Shown one piece after another: positions 1 through 8,124 of a stretch of 33,792 bases of DNA. The stretch comes from an uncultured Alphaproteobacteria bacterium (GTDB lineage: Bacteria > Pseudomonadota > Alphaproteobacteria > Rhodobacterales > Rhodobacteraceae). The stretch covers positions 185,100 to 218,891 of the forward strand of contig CACBAM010000001.1 of the NCBI GenBank assembly GCA_902537215.1, in the 5' to 3' direction. The position numbers and the translations under genes are program-made. Position 1 is the stretch's first letter; the number at the start of each line of letters is the position of its first letter. Below the pieces are notes generated by a model. The model saw only the letters and a program-made list of their open reading frames with translations. It was not told the origin of the DNA and did not search any database.

Positions 1-192
1 GCTGCCGTCAAGTTTAACATGGGTTGGCAACCCAGCAATTAATCTAAGAATAGTCGATTTGCCAATCCCTGATGAACCAAGAAGGCAAGTCCACTGATTA
101 GCCCTTACTGCAAGCCTTAGATCTCCAAACAAAACCTCACTTTCTGATCTTACACTTCCGATCAATTCTATTGAAGGGGAGGTAGAAGACAT
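1..192 (-). CDS. ABC transporter ATP-binding protein, N-terminal part (ThiZ-like)
   Basis: Translating the minus strand from the ATG at 192-190 gives 64 open codons running off the window edge. Residues 39-47 read GSSGIGKST, a Walker A loop, so this is the start of an ABC transporter ATPase. Its start codon shares one base with the tenA stop (TGATG), so translation is coupled. Being last in a thiamine operon with a ThiY-like binding protein, it most likely energises uptake of a thiamine pyrimidine precursor. No permease gene is visible and it should lie just beyond the edge. The substrate is inferred from context only. Confidence 0.85.
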   Translation of the reverse strand, partial: MSSTSPSIELIGSVRSESEVLFGDLRLAVRANQWTCLLGSSGIGKSTILRLIAGLPTHVKLDGS

Positions 193-860
193 CATATATG
201 ATTCATTTCCCAAAAATTCTTTTCGAGGAGTGTAGCTATTTTAAATTTTTGAGAAAGATCACGAAATTTACCTAAAGATGTATAGTTGCCACCTAGTCTT
301 ATGATAACAGCATTATCAATTAAGGTTCCTACTTCCACACATAAACTTTGATAATCCTTTCCTGCGTATGTAGTTATCCACTTTTCATAGACCGAACTAT
401 AATGGGACTCTCCTAAGCGCTTACCTATTTCCCCATAGCCCAGTACACATGGTGCGAGTGCTGCCATAAGGTCTAAAAAATCCCCTGAAAAACCCGCATC
501 CAGAACGAACCTTGTATAAGCTAAATTCTGATGCATTTCATTTGTCTTTTCAAGTTCGTCAGTTGAGATGCCTTCACTGTTACAAAATTCTATATGCAAT
601 TTTATTTCCTCGTCTAAAAGTGCGTGAACCACCTTGGAACAAGTGTGCATCTCAGTTATGTTACCGGACTTTGCAATTGCAAGACCCCAAGCTCTAGAAA
701 AATGTTTTAGAAAGATATAGTCTTGTCTCAGATAGTTTAGAAAAGCGCTTTTTGGTAAAGTTCCATCTCCTATTCTTTCTACAAATGAATGCCTCGTATA
801 AGAAGTCCACTCAGTCTTATACAAATCTCTCCAAGTTGAAAAAACGTCACTGTAGTTCAT
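192..860 (-). CDS. tenA: TenA family aminopyrimidine aminohydrolase (thiaminase II)
   Basis: TenA releases hydroxymethylpyrimidine from damaged thiamine by hydrolysing aminopyrimidine, which allows salvage. The 222 residues match the family's usual length. Family marks are GDGTLP (31-36), RQDYIFLKHF (45-54, with the substrate-binding Asp at 47), APCVLGYGEIG with the expected nucleophile Cys138, and LLEKNFWEM with the expected catalytic Glu213. The ATG follows the thiY stop directly with no spacer, and the stop overlaps the ABC ATPase start. The cluster pairs it with ThiD, ThiE and ThiM, so its product can enter thiamine phosphate synthesis directly. Confidence 0.93.
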   Translation of the reverse strand: MNYSDVFSTWRDLYKTEWTSYTRHSFVERIGDGTLPKSAFLNYLRQDYIFLKHFSRAWGLAIAKSGNITEMHTCSKVVHALLDEEIKLHIEFCNSEGISTDELEKTNEMHQNLAYTRFVLDAGFSGDFLDLMAALAPCVLGYGEIGKRLGESHYSSVYEKWITTYAGKDYQSLCVEVGTLIDNAVIIRLGGNYTSLGKFRDLSQKFKIATLLEKNFWEMNHI

Positions 861-1799
861 CTAATTCCTCGTTACATCTATAGCTATTCTAGAAATCGGA
901 AAAGCTTTATTTATTAACTTATTTTGAAGAAGAAAATCTTGGAATTCTAGATATCTTCCGGCATCAAACGCAGGAGGTCTCAAAGCAAAACGAGGTATCG
1001 TATCCGCCCATGCCATTCTATTTAATTGATCATCTAGTTCTTTAGACGTCGACGCAAATATTTTCCAGCTTTCCTCAGGATTATTTATAATAAATTGGGT
1101 TGCTAGCTCCGTTGCTTTAAGAAATTTACGAATTTTTTCTTTGTCAATATTCTTTGAATTAGCAACATAAATAAGCTCGTCGTAAGGAGGAACTCCTTCT
1201 TCCTCTAGGAAGAAACATTTTCCGGGTACGTTCTCAATCTTCATTTGATTTAATTCAAAGTTTCTGAAAGCACCAATAACAGCATCAACCTGACCAGACA
1301 TTAAAGAAGGTGAAAGAGAAAAGTTTACATTTACTAGTTCTACATCTTCTAACTTTACACCATACTTTTCTAAAATTGCAGATAGTAGAATTTCTTCAAC
1401 ACCTGCAACAGAGAAACCGATCTTCTTTCCGGACAATCTCTGCGGAGTGTTTATGGGACCGTTCTCCAAAACTAATAGACAATTAAGTGGGGTTGCCACA
1501 AGTGTCCCAACACGAATAAGTGGCAATCCTTGTGTAAGTTGCAAATGTAATTGTGGTTGATAGCTTACGGCTAAATCAGCTTGACCAGCAGCCACAAGCT
1601 TTGGTGGAGCTGATGGGTCAGCAGGAGCGATTATTTCAATTTCTAGGTTTTGATCAGAAAAATAGCCCTTTTCTTTAGCAATTATTATTGGACCATGATC
1701 GGGATTTATAAACCAGTCCAACAAAAGGGTCATTTTATCTTTTGCAGCCAATTTATTTGCTGTGAGAAGTAAAAATAAGAGTATAAGTCTTAAGATCAT
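861..1799 (-). CDS. thiY: ABC transporter substrate-binding protein, ThiY/NMT1 family
   Basis: This 312-residue periplasmic binding protein of the NMT1/THI5-like family opens with a hydrophobic signal peptide and a likely cleavage site after Ala19 (LAA/KD). The mature start, with DWFINPDHGPI (28-38), is characteristic of ThiY, which binds formylaminopyrimidine or related thiamine pyrimidines. A PPKLVAAGQADLAVSYQP segment follows, typical of the family. It lies between thiD and tenA in one operon, next to an ABC ATPase, which fits an uptake system feeding TenA and ThiD. Taurine- or nitrate-type specificity is less likely given this context. Confidence 0.88.
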   Translation of the reverse strand: MILRLILLFLLLTANKLAAKDKMTLLLDWFINPDHGPIIIAKEKGYFSDQNLEIEIIAPADPSAPPKLVAAGQADLAVSYQPQLHLQLTQGLPLIRVGTLVATPLNCLLVLENGPINTPQRLSGKKIGFSVAGVEEILLSAILEKYGVKLEDVELVNVNFSLSPSLMSGQVDAVIGAFRNFELNQMKIENVPGKCFFLEEEGVPPYDELIYVANSKNIDKEKIRKFLKATELATQFIINNPEESWKIFASTSKELDDQLNRMAWADTIPRFALRPPAFDAGRYLEFQDFLLQNKLINKAFPISRIAIDVTRN

Positions 1800-1820
1800 T
1801 ATTGGGTCCCTTTAATTTTG

Positions 1821-2633
1821 TTAAAAAATTTTTAATGCGTGAAAGTGGTTGGTCGGTCCATGACCTTTCCCGACAGATAGTTTATTTGAGTCTCTAATAG
1901 CACCAGTAACAAACTCCTTTGACTTAGAAACTGCTTCCTCTATTGAGTAGTTTTTAGCTAAAAAACATGCGATAGAGGAGGATAAAGTACATCCTGTTCC
2001 ATGTGTATTTTTTGTATTTATTCTTTTCTCATTGAACCAAACATGATCTTTTTCTGTTACTAGTAGATCATCACTTGTACTGCCTCCTGAGTGTCCACCT
2101 TTTATCAAAACCGACTTAGATCCCAAACATAATAGAGCTCTGCCTTGATTAACCATATCCTCTTTGGATTTTGCAACAGAGGAACCCAATAGAACTGCTG
2201 CCTCAGGTAAATTAGGTGTTATGATTGTTGCGATTGGTAACAGATGGTCTTTAACAGATTGGATTGCTTTTTTATCTAACAAAGGTGATCCTCCTTTTGC
2301 CACCATAACTGGGTCAACTACTGAAAATACTTTTTTATATTTTGCCAACGTAGTGCCAACTTCTTTGGCGATTTCTGCGTTAGCGACCATTCCAACCTTA
2401 ACTGAGCTTACACATATATCACGAAAAATAGCATTAATTTGAGACGCAACAAATTTTTTTGGTATCAAATGAATTCCTTCCACTCCCATAGTATTTTGGA
2501 CTGTTAAGGCAGTAACTGCTGCCATGCCATATACACCAATTGCAGCAAATGTTTTTAAATCAGCTTGTATTCCTGCACCTCCCGATGGATCAGACCCAGC
2601 TATAGACAGAACATTTTTCACTCGATTTGACAT
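1821..2633 (-). CDS. thiD: Hydroxymethylpyrimidine / phosphomethylpyrimidine kinase
   Basis: ThiD phosphorylates HMP twice to give HMP pyrophosphate, the pyrimidine half of thiamine. The 270-residue protein has the ribokinase-fold signature of Thi[19 protein letters not shown] at 12-29, ALTVQNT at 42-48, and [14 protein letters not shown] around the catalytic Cys215. It starts two bases after the thiE stop, and a 21-base gap separates it from thiY. It is a normal single-domain enzyme, with no ThiE or TenA fusion. No thiC is visible here, so its substrate would come from salvage or import unless thiC lies elsewhere. Confidence 0.96.
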   Translation of the reverse strand: MSNRVKNVLSIAGSDPSGGAGIQADLKTFAAIGVYGMAAVTALTVQNTMGVEGIHLIPKKFVASQINAIFRDICVSSVKVGMVANAEIAKEVGTTLAKYKKVFSVVDPVMVAKGGSPLLDKKAIQSVKDHLLPIATIITPNLPEAAVLLGSSVAKSKEDMVNQGRALLCLGSKSVLIKGGHSGGSTSDDLLVTEKDHVWFNEKRINTKNTHGTGCTLSSSIACFLAKNYSIEEAVSKSKEFVTGAIRDSNKLSVGKGHGPTNHFHALKIF

Positions 2634-2635
2634 TT

Positions 2636-3292
2636 TTAGTTCACCGGTTTGTTATCTTCAAATACTCGTCGAATTTCATCATGCAATAATTTTGTTTCCA
2701 TGTAAGGATCATCTTTACCACAGATCGCTGATACCACTGCCATCCCTTGGCAGCCGGAGCTAAATATCTTTCCACAGTGTTCTCTTTTAAGTCCACCGAT
2801 AGCTACTGATGGTAGAGATGTTGCATTTACGATATCACTTATACCGTTTAACCCGATATACGCATTGAAACCCGATTTTGTTGGTGTCGGAAATACTGGA
2901 CTTATACCTATATAGTCCACTAAAGCTGGGTCTGCAGCTTTTGCATCTTCAATTGTTTCACATGACAATCCGACGATTTTATCTTTTCCAACTTTACCTC
3001 TTATCTCAAAGGTGCTTTTATCATTTTGTCCTACGTGGATACCATCTGCATCTATCGCTAAAGCCGTTTCAACGTCATCATTTACTATCAATGGGATCTC
3101 AGTATCCTTTAATATTTTCTGTAGCTCTTTTCCAACACCGATCCTATCTTTCGTCGATGCTTCTTTATCTCTAAGTTGAACCATCGTAATCCCGCCTTTT
3201 ATAGCAGCATTAACTGTATTCAATAACCCAAAAGTTGCACAGAGATAAGGGTCAGTTACTAGATAGAGTTTTAATTTAGCGGCATCAAACAC
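2636..3292 (-). CDS. thiE: Thiamine phosphate synthase
   Basis: ThiE joins HMP pyrophosphate and thiazole phosphate to form thiamine phosphate. The 218-residue TIM-barrel protein shows the family motifs in order: [10 protein letters not shown] (37-46), VNDDVETAL (70-78), DGIHVGQND (83-91), [13 protein letters not shown] (129-141) and SVAIGG (162-167). Its start overlaps the end of thiM by 8 bases, so the two are probably translationally coupled. The length is normal and no key residue is missing. Confidence 0.95.
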   Translation of the reverse strand: MFDAAKLKLYLVTDPYLCATFGLLNTVNAAIKGGITMVQLRDKEASTKDRIGVGKELQKILKDTEIPLIVNDDVETALAIDADGIHVGQNDKSTFEIRGKVGKDKIVGLSCETIEDAKAADPALVDYIGISPVFPTPTKSGFNAYIGLNGISDIVNATSLPSVAIGGLKREHCGKIFSSGCQGMAVVSAICGKDDPYMETKLLHDEIRRVFEDNKPVN

Positions 3293-4103
3293 ATTCAGCC
3301 CACTTTAAATTTGAAAAATCATTAGGGTTCACAAGGGAAAGTTGATCTATAAAATGCGTTCTAAATGAACCTGGGCCATTAGCACTTAATTTTGCTTTAT
3401 GTCCTGCTTCAGCAAACAGAGTAGCAGCACTAACGCTAGCAGTGTAGGGATCAGTGATCGCTGTGAAGGCGCCAACTAGACATGTTAAAGAACATCCAAT
3501 AGCTGTAACACTCGACATAAAAGATGATCCGCCGGATACTCGAGTAACCCTTACACCATCTGTGATTATGTCTGTTTCTCCAGTAACGAAAATTGTACAA
3601 TTATGCTTTTTCGCAAGTTTCTTACTAGCATTTAAGGCTGTTTCAACTCCTTCTTGAGAGTCTACACCCTTTGCTTCAGTCTCTTCGCCTTGTAAGGCTA
3701 AAATTTCAGACGCATTCCCTCTAACAACTGAGGGTTCTAGGGATATCAATCTTGCTATTGAGGTTTGACGGTATGGTGTCGCAAAGTGCGCTACGGGATC
3801 CAATACCCAAGGGACTTTTGCTTCATTAGCCGCCTCAATTGCTTTTTCCATACCTTCGAGCCAATTTGGTGAAATAGTACCGATATTTACAGCTAGTGCA
3901 CCCGCTACTGAAGAAAAATCTCCACTCTCTTCTGGAGTATGTATCATTGCTGGAGACGCTCCAACTGCCAAAAGCGTATTTGCTGCAATATCCATGGAAA
4001 CATAATTAGTTATACAATGCACGAGAGGATTTTTTGCTTTCAATTCTTCAAGACTATTCATTGAGGTCTCCAATAATTTGTGGCCGATGTGAGGAATACG
4101 CAT
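3285..4103 (-). CDS. thiM: Hydroxyethylthiazole kinase
   Basis: ThiM phosphorylates the thiazole alcohol for thiamine salvage. Family marks are NPLVHCITNYV (25-35), ANTLLAVGASPAM (41-53), WVLDPVA (99-105) and a C-terminal SVTAIGCSLTCLVGAF with the catalytic Cys at 204. The start at 4103 is chosen because an AAGGAG ribosome site (4113-4118) lies 9 bases upstream, inside the 3' part of the TPP riboswitch. A second ATG at residue 15 also gives a plausible N terminus but lacks such a site. It is the first gene of the operon, so the riboswitch should control all downstream genes. Confidence 0.95.
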   Translation of the reverse strand: MRIPHIGHKLLETSMNSLEELKAKNPLVHCITNYVSMDIAANTLLAVGASPAMIHTPEESGDFSSVAGALAVNIGTISPNWLEGMEKAIEAANEAKVPWVLDPVAHFATPYRQTSIARLISLEPSVVRGNASEILALQGEETEAKGVDSQEGVETALNASKKLAKKHNCTIFVTGETDIITDGVRVTRVSGGSSFMSSVTAIGCSLTCLVGAFTAITDPYTASVSAATLFAEAGHKAKLSANGPGSFRTHFIDQLSLVNPNDFSNLKWAECV

Positions 4104-4104
4104 A

Positions 4105-4198
4105 TCTAGTGACTCCTTACGCCAGCATTACCCGGTTCAAGTTTGAGGGTTATTCTCAGCCTCACAAAACAATAAGGCACCCCTGTCAATCCACTAGA
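4105..4198 (-). promoter_or_regulatory. TPP riboswitch (thi box) in the thiM leader
   Basis: Read on the minus strand, the leader contains GGGGTGCC, GAGGCTGAGA, ACCC, GAACCGGGTAATGC and GGCGTAAGGAG in the order and spacing of the thiamine pyrophosphate aptamer. A perfect 7-base outer pairing closes it: TCTAGTG (4198-4192) with CACTAGA (4111-4105). The inner end holds the AAGGAG ribosome site of thiM and the pairing stops one base before the ATG. This layout suggests that TPP binding blocks translation initiation. No terminator with a T-run lies between aptamer and start codon. Confidence 0.95.
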
Positions 4199-4339
4199 AC
4201 ATCCTAATTAATATTAAAAGTCAAGAGAAAGAATTTCTAGGCGCTTATTTTCAAAAAAAAAGGAGAGATGATAGTCCCAAATAAATAGATGGGAGGGTAT
4301 CGATATTTTATTTAATTGCAATAGGTTAATTAAAAAAAC

Positions 4340-4357
4340 GAAATGCCTTGGTATTTC
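4340..4357 (-). terminator. Terminator-like hairpin upstream of the thi leader
   Basis: On the minus strand GAAATACC and GGCATTTC can pair (8 base pairs including one wobble, very short loop) and are followed directly by GTTTTTTT, which is the form of an intrinsic terminator. On the plus strand the same stem is followed by a looser T-rich tract. It lies between the divergent thi operon and crotonase-like gene, where it could stop antisense transcription from entering the thi leader. The tight loop lowers confidence. Confidence 0.35.
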
Positions 4358-4428
4358 TCAGATTTTTATTTTAATATTTTTAGGACACTAAGATCATTAC
4401 GATTAATAGTACTTCAAAAACTACGAAA

Positions 4429-5187
4429 ATGAATAATGTAAAATTCACAAAAAATAATGGTGTCGGGATATTAATACTAGACTCGCCCAAAAGAAAAAAT
4501 GCGCTTAATTCAGAAGATATGTTGTTGCTAAGAGACATACTTTCTAGAGAGGCGCAATCTGATATTTATGCACTTATTATCTCAGGAAGCGGTGACGTTT
4601 TTTGTTCGGGAGCTGACCTTTCTGAGATTATTTCAATAATTGGAAAAAATAAAAAAGATCAAGAGTTACAATCAAACGATATGTCAAAATTATGTGATGC
4701 TATTCAAAGCTTTCCTCTCCCAACAGTGTGTGCTTTAAATGGGAGTGCATATGGTGGAGGTGTAGAAATAGCTTGTGCCTGCGATTTTAGAATTGCTGTT
4801 TCAAATATTGAAATTATGGTGCCTCCAGCAAAGATTGGAATACATTATCACCCAGCTGGAATAAAAAGATTTTTAAATATTTTCGGAGCAAGTGCTACCA
4901 AAAGATTATTACTCACAGCAACAAAAATGTCAGAAAAGGAACTCAAAAATGTGGGTTTTTTTGATGAGATAATAAATGGAGGTGAGAATGTCATTGAAAG
5001 AGCACACGATTTTATTAGGCTATGCAAAGAGCTATCGCCTGAAGCTGTAAGAGGCATGAAACTGTCGATAAATGACATAGTTATGGATAGCGTGAGTACC
5101 CAAAGTTTTAATTCACGTATCAAGGAAACACTTGAGTCTCGGTATTTAGAACGTCAATTGAAATTTATCAAAGAAAAAAATTCTTAG
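4429..5187 (+). CDS. Enoyl-CoA hydratase/isomerase (crotonase) family protein
   Basis: This 252-residue crotonase-fold protein probably acts on an acyl-CoA thioester. FCSGADLSEI (58-67) and NGSAYGGGVEIACACDF (104-120) supply the CoA-binding and oxyanion-hole elements. Glu113, in GGGVE, matches the first catalytic Glu of enoyl-CoA hydratase. At the second catalytic Glu position (family PExxxG) the sequence reads VPPAKIG (131-137), so that acid is absent and ordinary hydration is doubtful. No Shine-Dalgarno motif is seen before the ATG. It stands alone on the plus strand between the divergent thi operon and the convergent nitronate monooxygenase-like gene. The exact reaction is unknown. Confidence 0.85.
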   Translation: MNNVKFTKNNGVGILILDSPKRKNALNSEDMLLLRDILSREAQSDIYALIISGSGDVFCSGADLSEIISIIGKNKKDQELQSNDMSKLCDAIQSFPLPTVCALNGSAYGGGVEIACACDFRIAVSNIEIMVPPAKIGIHYHPAGIKRFLNIFGASATKRLLLTATKMSEKELKNVGFFDEIINGGENVIERAHDFIRLCKELSPEAVRGMKLSINDIVMDSVSTQSFNSRIKETLESRYLERQLKFIKEKNS

Positions 5188-5205
5188 TAGATAAATTAAA
5201 AAGTT

Positions 5206-6183
5206 TTATGCTGAAAGCATACCTTCAAGTCTTTTTGTTATTAAGCGGTCAGCTTCACTCATTATTCCGTCTATAAGCTCTTTACAGCTTGGTATGTCAT
5301 TTATTAGACCAACAACCATTCCGCATGACCAAGCCCCTGCTTCCATTTCTCCATCAAGCATGACTTTAGGATATACTCCAGCAACCTCATCCATAATATC
5401 TTCAAATTTAATATTTGAGCCAAGCTCTTTTTCTTTTTCCAATAATTTTTCTACTGCAGAATTATTCAATACTCTTTCAGTATTTCTCAGAGGACGCATA
5501 ACGAGTCTCGTATCTAACTCCGTAGCATTAATTATTGCCTCTTTAACTCTTTCGTGACATGGGGCTTCCTTTGTAGCCATAAATCTTGTTCCCATATTCA
5601 TTCCATCCGCTCCCATTGCAAGCGAGGCAACTAAGCTTCGTGCGTCTGCCATTCCTCCTGAAGCAACAAATGGGATTTTCAACTCTTCAGCTGCTCTGGG
5701 AAGTAAAATCATATTTGGCATATCATCTTCTCCAGGATGTCCTCCGCATTCAAATCCATCGACGGACACAGCATCACATCCTATAGCTTCAGCTTTGAGT
5801 GAGTGCCTAACAGAGGTACATTTGTGAATAACTTTTACGTCGGCCTTTTTTAAATGTTCCATATAAGGTTGGGGATTCCTTCCTGCAGTCTCTACGATCT
5901 TAATGCCTCCATCTATAATAGCGTCAATATATCCAGGGTAATCAGGAGCTGCTACCGTTGGAAGAAATGTTAAATTTACTCCAAAGGGCTTATCCGTCAT
6001 TTCATGGCATCTCGCTATCTCTTTTGCAAGATCCTGGGGAGTTTTTTGGGTAAGTCCAGTTATTATTCCTAATCCACCAGCATTTGAAACAGCCGAGGCA
6101 AGTTCGGCAAATCCCACATAGTGCATGCCACCTTGAATTATTGGGTGTTGAATGTTGAATAATTCTGTTATCCGAGTTTTCAT
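5206..6183 (-). CDS. Nitronate monooxygenase-like FMN protein (2-nitropropane dioxygenase family)
   Basis: The 325-residue TIM-barrel flavoprotein carries the NPD-family pattern: HPIIQGGMHYVGFAELA near the N terminus, NAGGLGIITG (34-43), FGVNLTFLP (67-75), DGFECGGHPGEDD (142-154), ASGGMADARS (174-183) and GADGMNMGTRF (191-201). Such proteins oxidise alkyl nitronates such as propionate-3-nitronate; FabK-type enoyl reductases share the fold. It lies 52 bases downstream of mmsB, so it may be the last gene of the valine operon. Its link to valine breakdown is only positional. Confidence 0.88.
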   Translation of the reverse strand: MKTRITELFNIQHPIIQGGMHYVGFAELASAVSNAGGLGIITGLTQKTPQDLAKEIARCHEMTDKPFGVNLTFLPTVAAPDYPGYIDAIIDGGIKIVETAGRNPQPYMEHLKKADVKVIHKCTSVRHSLKAEAIGCDAVSVDGFECGGHPGEDDMPNMILLPRAAEELKIPFVASGGMADARSLVASLAMGADGMNMGTRFMATKEAPCHERVKEAIINATELDTRLVMRPLRNTERVLNNSAVEKLLEKEKELGSNIKFEDIMDEVAGVYPKVMLDGEMEAGAWSCGMVVGLINDIPSCKELIDGIMSEADRLITKRLEGMLSA

Positions 6184-6235
6184 TTTCTATTCCTATTTTT
6201 CTTTAATGCTATGATATTTAAGTTCAAATATAAAA

Positions 6236-7093
6236 CTATTTTTTTGCGAGATAGGGTAAAATAGCAGAAAAATCCATACCCTTGCCACCCTCGGAAATGA
6301 AAGTTTCATATATTTCGGTTGCGTGCTTACCCAATTCTGTATGGGCTGACACTGCTTTAGCAGCTTCTTGAGAAAGTCTAAGATCTTTTAACATCAAATC
6401 AGCTGCGAATCCAGGTTTATAGTCTCTGTCTGCAGGACTTTCTGGACCTACAGCAGGAGCTGGGCAATATGTGTTAACAGACCAGCAGGATCCTGAAGAT
6501 GTTGATACAACATCAAATAATCGACTCCAATTTAGATCTAGTTTTTGAGCCAAATTAAAAGCTTCGCACACTCCTATCATTGAAATTCCCAAAATCATAT
6601 TATTACAAATCTTTGCCGACTGACCAGCTCCTGGCCCACCGCATAACACAGATTTCTGTCCCATTATTGCAAAATATGGTTCTATTTGGTCGTAAGAATC
6701 TTTTTCTCCCCCAACCATAAATGTCAGCGTGCCATTTTCTGCACCTACAACACCACCCGATACTGGAGCATCTATTACCGCTATTGAGCTTTTCCCAGCC
6801 TCTTTTGATACATGCAAAGCACTTTCCACGTCCACTGTTGAACAGTCAACAAGTATTGTTTTAGAGGTGCACAAGGGTATGAGCTCCTCATATACATTTC
6901 TCAAAACATTTCCATCAGGCAACATAGAAATTATAATTCTGCATTCCTCCGCTATCTTAGGAATCGAGTCTTGAGTAATATCTCCCACATTGGTTGGAGC
7001 GACATCAAAACCTAATACCTCATGACCAGCTTTAATTAAATTTCTTGCCATGGGCGCACCCATGTTCCCAAGTCCTATAAATCCTATTTTCAT
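6236..7093 (-). CDS. mmsB: 3-hydroxyisobutyrate dehydrogenase
   Basis: MmsB oxidises 3-hydroxyisobutyrate to methylmalonate semialdehyde with NAD+ in valine degradation. The 285-residue protein begins with the Rossmann motif GFIGLGNMGAPMARNL (4-19). It has the substrate-binding DAPVSGG (108-114) followed by GTLTFMVGG, and the catalytic lysine Lys161 in AGQSAKICNN. It follows the hydrolase gene that makes its substrate by 18 bases, and the next step's enzyme, MmsA, is encoded in the same operon. Confidence 0.95.
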   Translation of the reverse strand: MKIGFIGLGNMGAPMARNLIKAGHEVLGFDVAPTNVGDITQDSIPKIAEECRIIISMLPDGNVLRNVYEELIPLCTSKTILVDCSTVDVESALHVSKEAGKSSIAVIDAPVSGGVVGAENGTLTFMVGGEKDSYDQIEPYFAIMGQKSVLCGGPGAGQSAKICNNMILGISMIGVCEAFNLAQKLDLNWSRLFDVVSTSSGSCWSVNTYCPAPAVGPESPADRDYKPGFAADLMLKDLRLSQEAAKAVSAHTELGKHATEIYETFISEGGKGMDFSAILPYLAKK

Positions 7094-7111
7094 GTAAATA
7101 TACTCCTTAGT

Positions 7112-8122
7112 TTAACGGTGGATAGTCTGGAAAAATGGCTCAAGGTCTTTTTCTGAAACTTCGCCTAGATTTTTATTTTTCCATAGCGGGGTTCGGTCCT
7201 TATCGATAACAGCTGCTCTTATTCCCTCTTGGAAGTCTCCAAATTCTTGTGATCGAGCAGTAAAACTATATTCTGCATCAAGGGCGTCTGAAATACTATT
7301 GCGAACCTTTTCCATCTTTAGCATTGATATTGTATAAGCAACTGAAATAGGGGAGTTAAATCTTAATGCACTTAAGTCCTTTTCAAAAAATGGGTGCTGC
7401 AATCTCGACTCTATATTCTTAGTTGAGACGTCAACCATAGCCTCTGAGATTTGTGAAAATGAGTTCTCTATTTCCGAGGCCTCTGTACGTCGATGAAGTT
7501 TCTTTATCCAATCAATATTTCCAGTTTTAACAAGTTTTTCTTTTAGATCCTCCCACTTGGTTTCTGGTATGAAGTAATCAGCGAACCCACAATAAATAGC
7601 ATCACTTGCTTTCATCCTTTTCCCAGTTACACCCAAAAATGTACCTATATTTCCAGGTAGTTTTGCAAGTAGAAAAGAGCCTCCAACGTCCGGAACTAAA
7701 CCAATGCTACATTCAGGCATTGCTATTTTGCTTGTTTCCCCCACAATTCTATGACTGCCGTGGCATGAAACACCGACACCTCCACCCATAGTGAACCCTT
7801 GCATGAAAGCAACAAACGGCTTCTTATAATTAGCAATCTTTTCATTCAGACGATACTCGTCAGCCCAGAACTTTTTACCGTAAGCAAAGTTTTTGTTAAA
7901 TCCATTTTCGTATAGGATCTGAATATCACCACCAGCACAAAAGGCTCTGTCTCCTCTAGCGTCGATAATTACGAGGGCTATGCTTTCGTCGGTTTCCCAT
8001 TCAATCAATGCTTTCTCTATAAAGAGTATCATTGAATAGGTTAGTGAGTTTAACACGTCGGGTCGATTTAAAGTTATATGGCCCACATAGCCTGATCTTC
8101 GTATAAAAATATCCTCCGACAT
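7112..8122 (-). CDS. 3-hydroxyisobutyryl-CoA hydrolase (crotonase family)
   Basis: This 336-residue protein fits 3-hydroxyisobutyryl-CoA hydrolase, which frees 3-hydroxyisobutyrate from CoA so that MmsB can oxidise it. Visible marks are AFCAGGDI (60-67), FTMGGGVGVSCHG (110-122) and PECSIGLVPDVGG (136-148). The last carries Glu137 and Asp145, matching the Glu and Asp expected in this hydrolase and unlike a plain hydratase. The C-terminal extension (about residues 200-336), with REFGDFQEGIRAxxIDK-type sequence, is typical of this subfamily. It begins two bases after the acyl-CoA dehydrogenase stop. Confidence 0.92.
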   Translation of the reverse strand: MSEDIFIRRSGYVGHITLNRPDVLNSLTYSMILFIEKALIEWETDESIALVIIDARGDRAFCAGGDIQILYENGFNKNFAYGKKFWADEYRLNEKIANYKKPFVAFMQGFTMGGGVGVSCHGSHRIVGETSKIAMPECSIGLVPDVGGSFLLAKLPGNIGTFLGVTGKRMKASDAIYCGFADYFIPETKWEDLKEKLVKTGNIDWIKKLHRRTEASEIENSFSQISEAMVDVSTKNIESRLQHPFFEKDLSALRFNSPISVAYTISMLKMEKVRNSISDALDAEYSFTARSQEFGDFQEGIRAAVIDKDRTPLWKNKNLGEVSEKDLEPFFQTIHR

Positions 8123-8124
8123 TT

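Noticed and set aside
4196..4224. TTGACT as a -35 element for the thi operon
   Set aside because: No acceptable -10 lies 16-18 bases downstream, and the start would fall inside the riboswitch helix.
4267..4320. Tiny frames of 6 and 8 codons, the first behind an AGGAG-like site, before the crotonase gene
   Set aside because: Too short and without composition or conservation evidence to call a leader peptide.
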